From: JAAYCO01 sp964632015
GTDB lineage: Bacteria > Planctomycetota > Phycisphaerae > SM23-33
Length of the DNA: 9,384 nt
Assembly (NCBI GenBank): GCA_964632015.1
Contig: CAZWAT010000112.1
Location: forward strand, 1-9,384
Reading direction: 5' to 3'
Part shown: one piece after another, positions 7,556 to 9,384 of the stretch
Layout: every line of letters begins with the position of its first letter
How positions within the stretch are numbered: the stretch's first letter is position 1
Notes under the pieces: model-generated
What the model was told of the DNA's origin: nothing
The model's database searches: none
What the model saw: only the letters and a program-made list of their open reading frames with translations
Position numbers and translations under genes: made by a program

Positions 7556-8038
7556 CTATCGCTTGGAGAACTGGAATCGCCTTCTTGCGCCCCTCTGACC
7601 GTACTTTTTGCGTTCCTTCATCCTGGCGTCCCTGGTGAGCAGACCCTTGCTCTTGAGTTCTGCGTCCAAATCGGGCACCGCGTTGGTCAAAGCCCTTGCA
7701 AGCCCGAGCATGACCGCGCCCGCCTGTCCGGTCGTGCCGCCACCTTCGACGGTCGCCCAGACGTCCCAGCTCTTAAGCATCTTTGCCATTTCAAGCGGGG
7801 CCTTCGCCGAGTTGAGATCCTGCGGAATGCAGAAGAACTCATCAACTTCGCGCTTGTTGATAAGGAAATTGCCGCTACCGGGGCGGATTCTCACCCTGGC
7901 GGTGGCTTTTTTACGTCGTCCCGTACCCCACCAGTAGTGCTGACCATCGGGAAGCGTGGGAGCGGTTCTGGAAACAGGCTCAGGGGCCTGGGAAACCTCT
8001 TGGGTGGCGCTTTCGGTATTCTTTTCTTCAACCATCAT
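7556..8038 (-). CDS. rpsI: 30S ribosomal protein S9
   Basis: S9 is a small-subunit head protein whose C-terminal tail reaches the P-site tRNA. Of the 160 residues, the conserved core starts near 36 (WWGTGRRKKATARV) and includes EGGGTTGQAGA (98-107), LARAL, LLTRDAR and the terminal KKYGQRGARRR...QFSKR, whose last SKR is invariant in bacteria. The core is of normal length, but about 34 residues rich in Glu, Gln, Ser and Pro precede it, which most bacterial S9 proteins lack. Two ATGs are adjacent at 8038 and 8035; the AGGAAG site is better spaced for the second. The gene follows rplM by 9 bp, the standard L13-S9 pair, and ends at the hairpin at 7501-7527. Confidence 0.96.
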   Translation of the reverse strand: MMVEEKNTESATQEVSQAPEPVSRTAPTLPDGQHYWWGTGRRKKATARVRIRPGSGNFLINKREVDEFFCIPQDLNSAKAPLEMAKMLKSWDVWATVEGGGTTGQAGAVMLGLARALTNAVPDLDAELKSKGLLTRDARMKERKKYGQRGARRRFQFSKR

Positions 8039-8040
8039 GT

Positions 8041-8046
8041 CTTCCT
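8041..8046 (-). promoter_or_regulatory. Ribosome binding site of rpsI in the rplM-rpsI gap
   Basis: AGGAAG on the minus strand lies in the 9-bp gap after the rplM stop codon. Its end is 2 nt from the ATG at 8038 and 5 nt from the ATG at 8035, so the second ATG may be the main start, which would shorten S9 by one Met. Its closeness to the rplM stop suggests translational coupling. Confidence 0.6.
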
Positions 8047-8047
8047 G

Positions 8048-8476
8048 CTACAGTTCCAGTTTCTGCGGCTGCTGTGCCTGGTGGGGGTGATCCGGTCCAG
8101 CGTAAACCTTGAGCTTGCTGAGCATCGCGGTTCCAAGCTTGGTCTTGGGGAGCATCCGCCGCACCGCTTCACGAATAATGTTTTCGGGATGAGCGGCGAG
8201 CATCTGCTGCGCTGACTTCACCTTCCTGCCGCCGGGATAGTTGGAATAGCTGTCGTATTCTCTCTGATCCCACTTGGCGCCGGTGAGCCTGACCTTCTCG
8301 GCGTTCACCACCACGATAAAATCGCCCGTATCCACATGCGGGGTATATTCAGGACGATGTTTGCCCATCAGACGCGTAGCGATCTCGGTAGCAATTCGTC
8401 CGACAACCTTGTCGGCGGCGTCTACCAGATACCATCCGGCAGTAAGCTCGCCCTTCTTAGCCATGTAAGTTTTCAT
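8048..8476 (-). CDS. rplM: 50S ribosomal protein L13
   Basis: L13 is an early-assembling large-subunit protein that binds 23S rRNA. The 142 residues match the bacterial family end to end: MKTYMAK start, WYLVDAADKVVGRIAT (15-30), the GKH and TPHVDTGDF motif (38-53), NAEKVRLTG (58-66), YPGG (80-83), the MLPKTKLG stretch (108-115) and the C-terminal KVYAGPDHPHQAQQP. It is complete and has no extension. AGGTAAG precedes the ATG at 8476, and a near-consensus promoter lies at 8526-8554. It is the first gene of the leftward rplM-rpsI unit, with argC and argJ beyond the terminator. Confidence 0.97.
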   Translation of the reverse strand: MKTYMAKKGELTAGWYLVDAADKVVGRIATEIATRLMGKHRPEYTPHVDTGDFIVVVNAEKVRLTGAKWDQREYDSYSNYPGGRKVKSAQQMLAAHPENIIREAVRRMLPKTKLGTAMLSKLKVYAGPDHPHQAQQPQKLEL

Positions 8477-8525
8477 TCGTTCTTACCTGTTTCTACATCA
8501 AAGCCGCGAATGCAAAGAGTCCAAC

Positions 8526-8554
8526 ATTATTGATGTCTCTGCTCGGCGTGTCAA
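8526..8554 (-). promoter_or_regulatory. Near-consensus sigma-70-type promoter of rplM-rpsI
   Basis: On the minus strand a perfect TTGACA (8549-8554) is followed after exactly 17 bp by AATAAT (8526-8531), five of six matches to TATAAT. The start point would be near 8519, giving a leader of about 43 nt before the rplM ATG. The strength suits a ribosomal protein operon. The leader shows no long hairpin that would suggest a known ribosomal-protein autoregulatory element. Confidence 0.75.
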
Positions 8555-8693
8555 CACCAAAATCGCTGAATTTCGCATCAGGGGCCTCGCGCTTCCGATT
8601 ACCTACGCACAAGCAAACAAAACGGTTCATCAAGACGCTTCAAGGCGAGCATTCTCTACCCCAAAGACAAAGTGCCTGAAGCACGGGTGAAAC

Positions 8694-8699
8694 TATAAT
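8694..8699 (+). promoter_or_regulatory. -10 element of the VOC gene promoter
   Basis: A perfect TATAAT lies 24 bp before the ATG at 8724, so a transcript would start near 8706 and have a very short leader that still contains the AAGGGA ribosome binding site (8711-8716). No good -35 hexamer is found at the usual 16-18 bp spacing, so an activator or weak recognition is possible. Confidence 0.5.
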
Positions 8700-8723
8700 C
8701 ATTCAGTCTTAAGGGAAAACACT

Positions 8724-9125
8724 ATGGAACTCGCACTTAATAATGTACGCCTGCTGATTGACGATTTCGATGCTTGTTTCAGATTCTACAGCGAAAAACT
8801 TGGGCTCGAATGCACTTGCGGATCTTTGGGCGAAGTGTACGCGAGCTTTAACATAGGACTGCCCTCGGGGCTTGCACTCTTCAAATCGGATCTCATGGCC
8901 GATGCGGTGGGGACCTCCCGCCTGCCCGCACATACCGGAAAAGACAAAGCTGTAATCGTGATACGAGTGGATGACCTGGACAAGACATACGCGCAACTGC
9001 TAGAGAAGGGCGTCAGCTTCATCGATACCCCCACAAATATGCCTAATTGGGGAATTCGCACCGTGCATTTGCGAGATCCTGCAGGCAATCTGCTGGAGCT
9101 GTTTCACGAACTACCCGAAGAATGA
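8724..9125 (+). CDS. VOC superfamily (glyoxalase/bleomycin resistance fold) protein
   Basis: This 133-residue protein has the paired beta-alpha-beta-beta-beta layout of a single VOC domain. The first half begins NNVRLLIDDFDACFRFYSEKLGL, the classic helix after strand 1, and the second half has VIVIRVDDLDKTYAQLLEKG (about 77-96) and ends WGIRTVHLRDPAGNLLELF (109-127). His115 and Glu125 fit two of the usual metal-ligand positions, but the His normally found at the end of strand 1 appears to be Asn7, so a standard glyoxalase I metal site is not certain. The family includes glyoxalases, dioxygenases, epimerases and antibiotic-binding proteins, and the substrate cannot be told here. It is a single-gene unit with AAGGGA 7 nt before the ATG and its own TATAAT, divergent from rplM and convergent with mntP. 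No signal peptide is seen, so it is cytoplasmic. Confidence 0.88.
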   Translation: MELALNNVRLLIDDFDACFRFYSEKLGLECTCGSLGEVYASFNIGLPSGLALFKSDLMADAVGTSRLPAHTGKDKAVIVIRVDDLDKTYAQLLEKGVSFIDTPTNMPNWGIRTVHLRDPAGNLLELFHELPEE

Positions 9126-9191
9126 TATAAGTCCCTTGCTTAAAAGGCTTTAGATGCTGGCCGTGACTGTTCTACCTGTACATCGACTATA

Positions 9192-9384
9192 CTAGATAAA
9201 CAGGAAGCTGATACCCAGAACGATCAGAAGCATCGCCCCGGCAAACTCGGCGAATCGCCCAAAGCGAATCCCCATGTGCTTGCCCACTATGACTCCCGCC
9301 AGCGCCATCGCCGCGGCTATCACTCCGATAAGGATGCTCACCTGCCAGATACCGACGCCCTTGATGCCTAACGAAAAACCCACG
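9192..9384 (-). CDS. mntP: Manganese efflux pump MntP, C-terminal part
   Basis: About 64 residues from the end of a leftward membrane protein are present; its start lies beyond the right edge. The segment opens with VGFSLGI, corresponding to the conserved AVG(V/F)xL stretch of the second half of MntP, then has a hydrophobic helix (IWQVSILIGVIAAAMALAGVIV in two parts around 13-33), the GKHMGIRFGRFAEFAGA loop typical of the family, and a last membrane helix ending LGISFLFI. The GTG at the extreme edge is read as an internal valine, not a start. MntP proteins export Mn2+ across the inner membrane and are often controlled by a manganese riboswitch, but the upstream region is outside the window. 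Assignment is from the conserved C-terminal pattern; a related LysE/TerC-like exporter is less likely. Confidence 0.8.
   Translation of the reverse strand, partial: VGFSLGIKGVGIWQVSILIGVIAAAMALAGVIVGKHMGIRFGRFAEFAGAMLLIVLGISFLFI

Noticed and set aside
8477..8525. Possible L13 autoregulatory leader before rplM
   Set aside because: The leader predicted from the promoter is only about 43 nt and no stable hairpin could be drawn.
9126..9191. Possible bidirectional terminator between the VOC gene and mntP
   Set aside because: Only a 5-bp CCTGT/ACAGG pairing with a loop of about 20 nt was found, too weak to call, and it runs into the mntP coding end.

Overview
The window reads as chromosomal housekeeping DNA from a moderately GC-rich bacterium, most likely a member of the Planctomycetota (possibly Phycisphaerae). 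That placement is inference. It rests mainly on the diaminopimelate decarboxylase, whose lysine motif is ICYSIKS rather than the common YAVKAN and which has an extra segment between its two C-terminal active-site regions; I associate both with planctomycete LysA proteins. No tRNA, rRNA, CRISPR array, insertion sequence or phage gene is visible.

Left part (1-1398): a possible last few codons of a rightward gene enter from the left edge. They overlap tail to tail with a leftward gene for an exported protein carrying a HELGH zinc-metallopeptidase motif. A 202-bp divergent region follows, with a good candidate promoter for the peptidase gene and a clear ribosome binding site for lysA.

Centre (1399-5213, rightward): lysA (last step of lysine synthesis and supplier of the DAP/lysine branch point) is followed after 41 bp by a full-length cytoplasmic GH2 beta-mannosidase. 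The two are probably co-transcribed, although they are not functionally related in an obvious way.

Right-centre (5223-8476, leftward): rplM-rpsI-argC-argJ lie head to tail. rplM and rpsI form the usual L13-S9 ribosomal protein operon behind a near-consensus promoter, and end at an 11-bp terminator hairpin. argC and argJ (N-acetylglutamyl-phosphate reductase and ornithine acetyltransferase) start directly after that hairpin with no convincing promoter of their own, so arginine-gene expression may depend on read-through. argJ meets the beta-mannosidase tail to tail with only 9 bp between them. Having argJ implies the acetyl-recycling form of arginine synthesis.

Right end (8477-9384): a 247-bp divergent promoter region, a small VOC/glyoxalase-fold protein with a perfect TATAAT box and good Shine-Dalgarno sequence, and the C-terminal end of a leftward MntP-type manganese exporter cut by the window edge.

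No new multi-gene system is evident. The items most worth a second look are the secreted HELGH protein and the terminator placed between the ribosomal and arginine genes.
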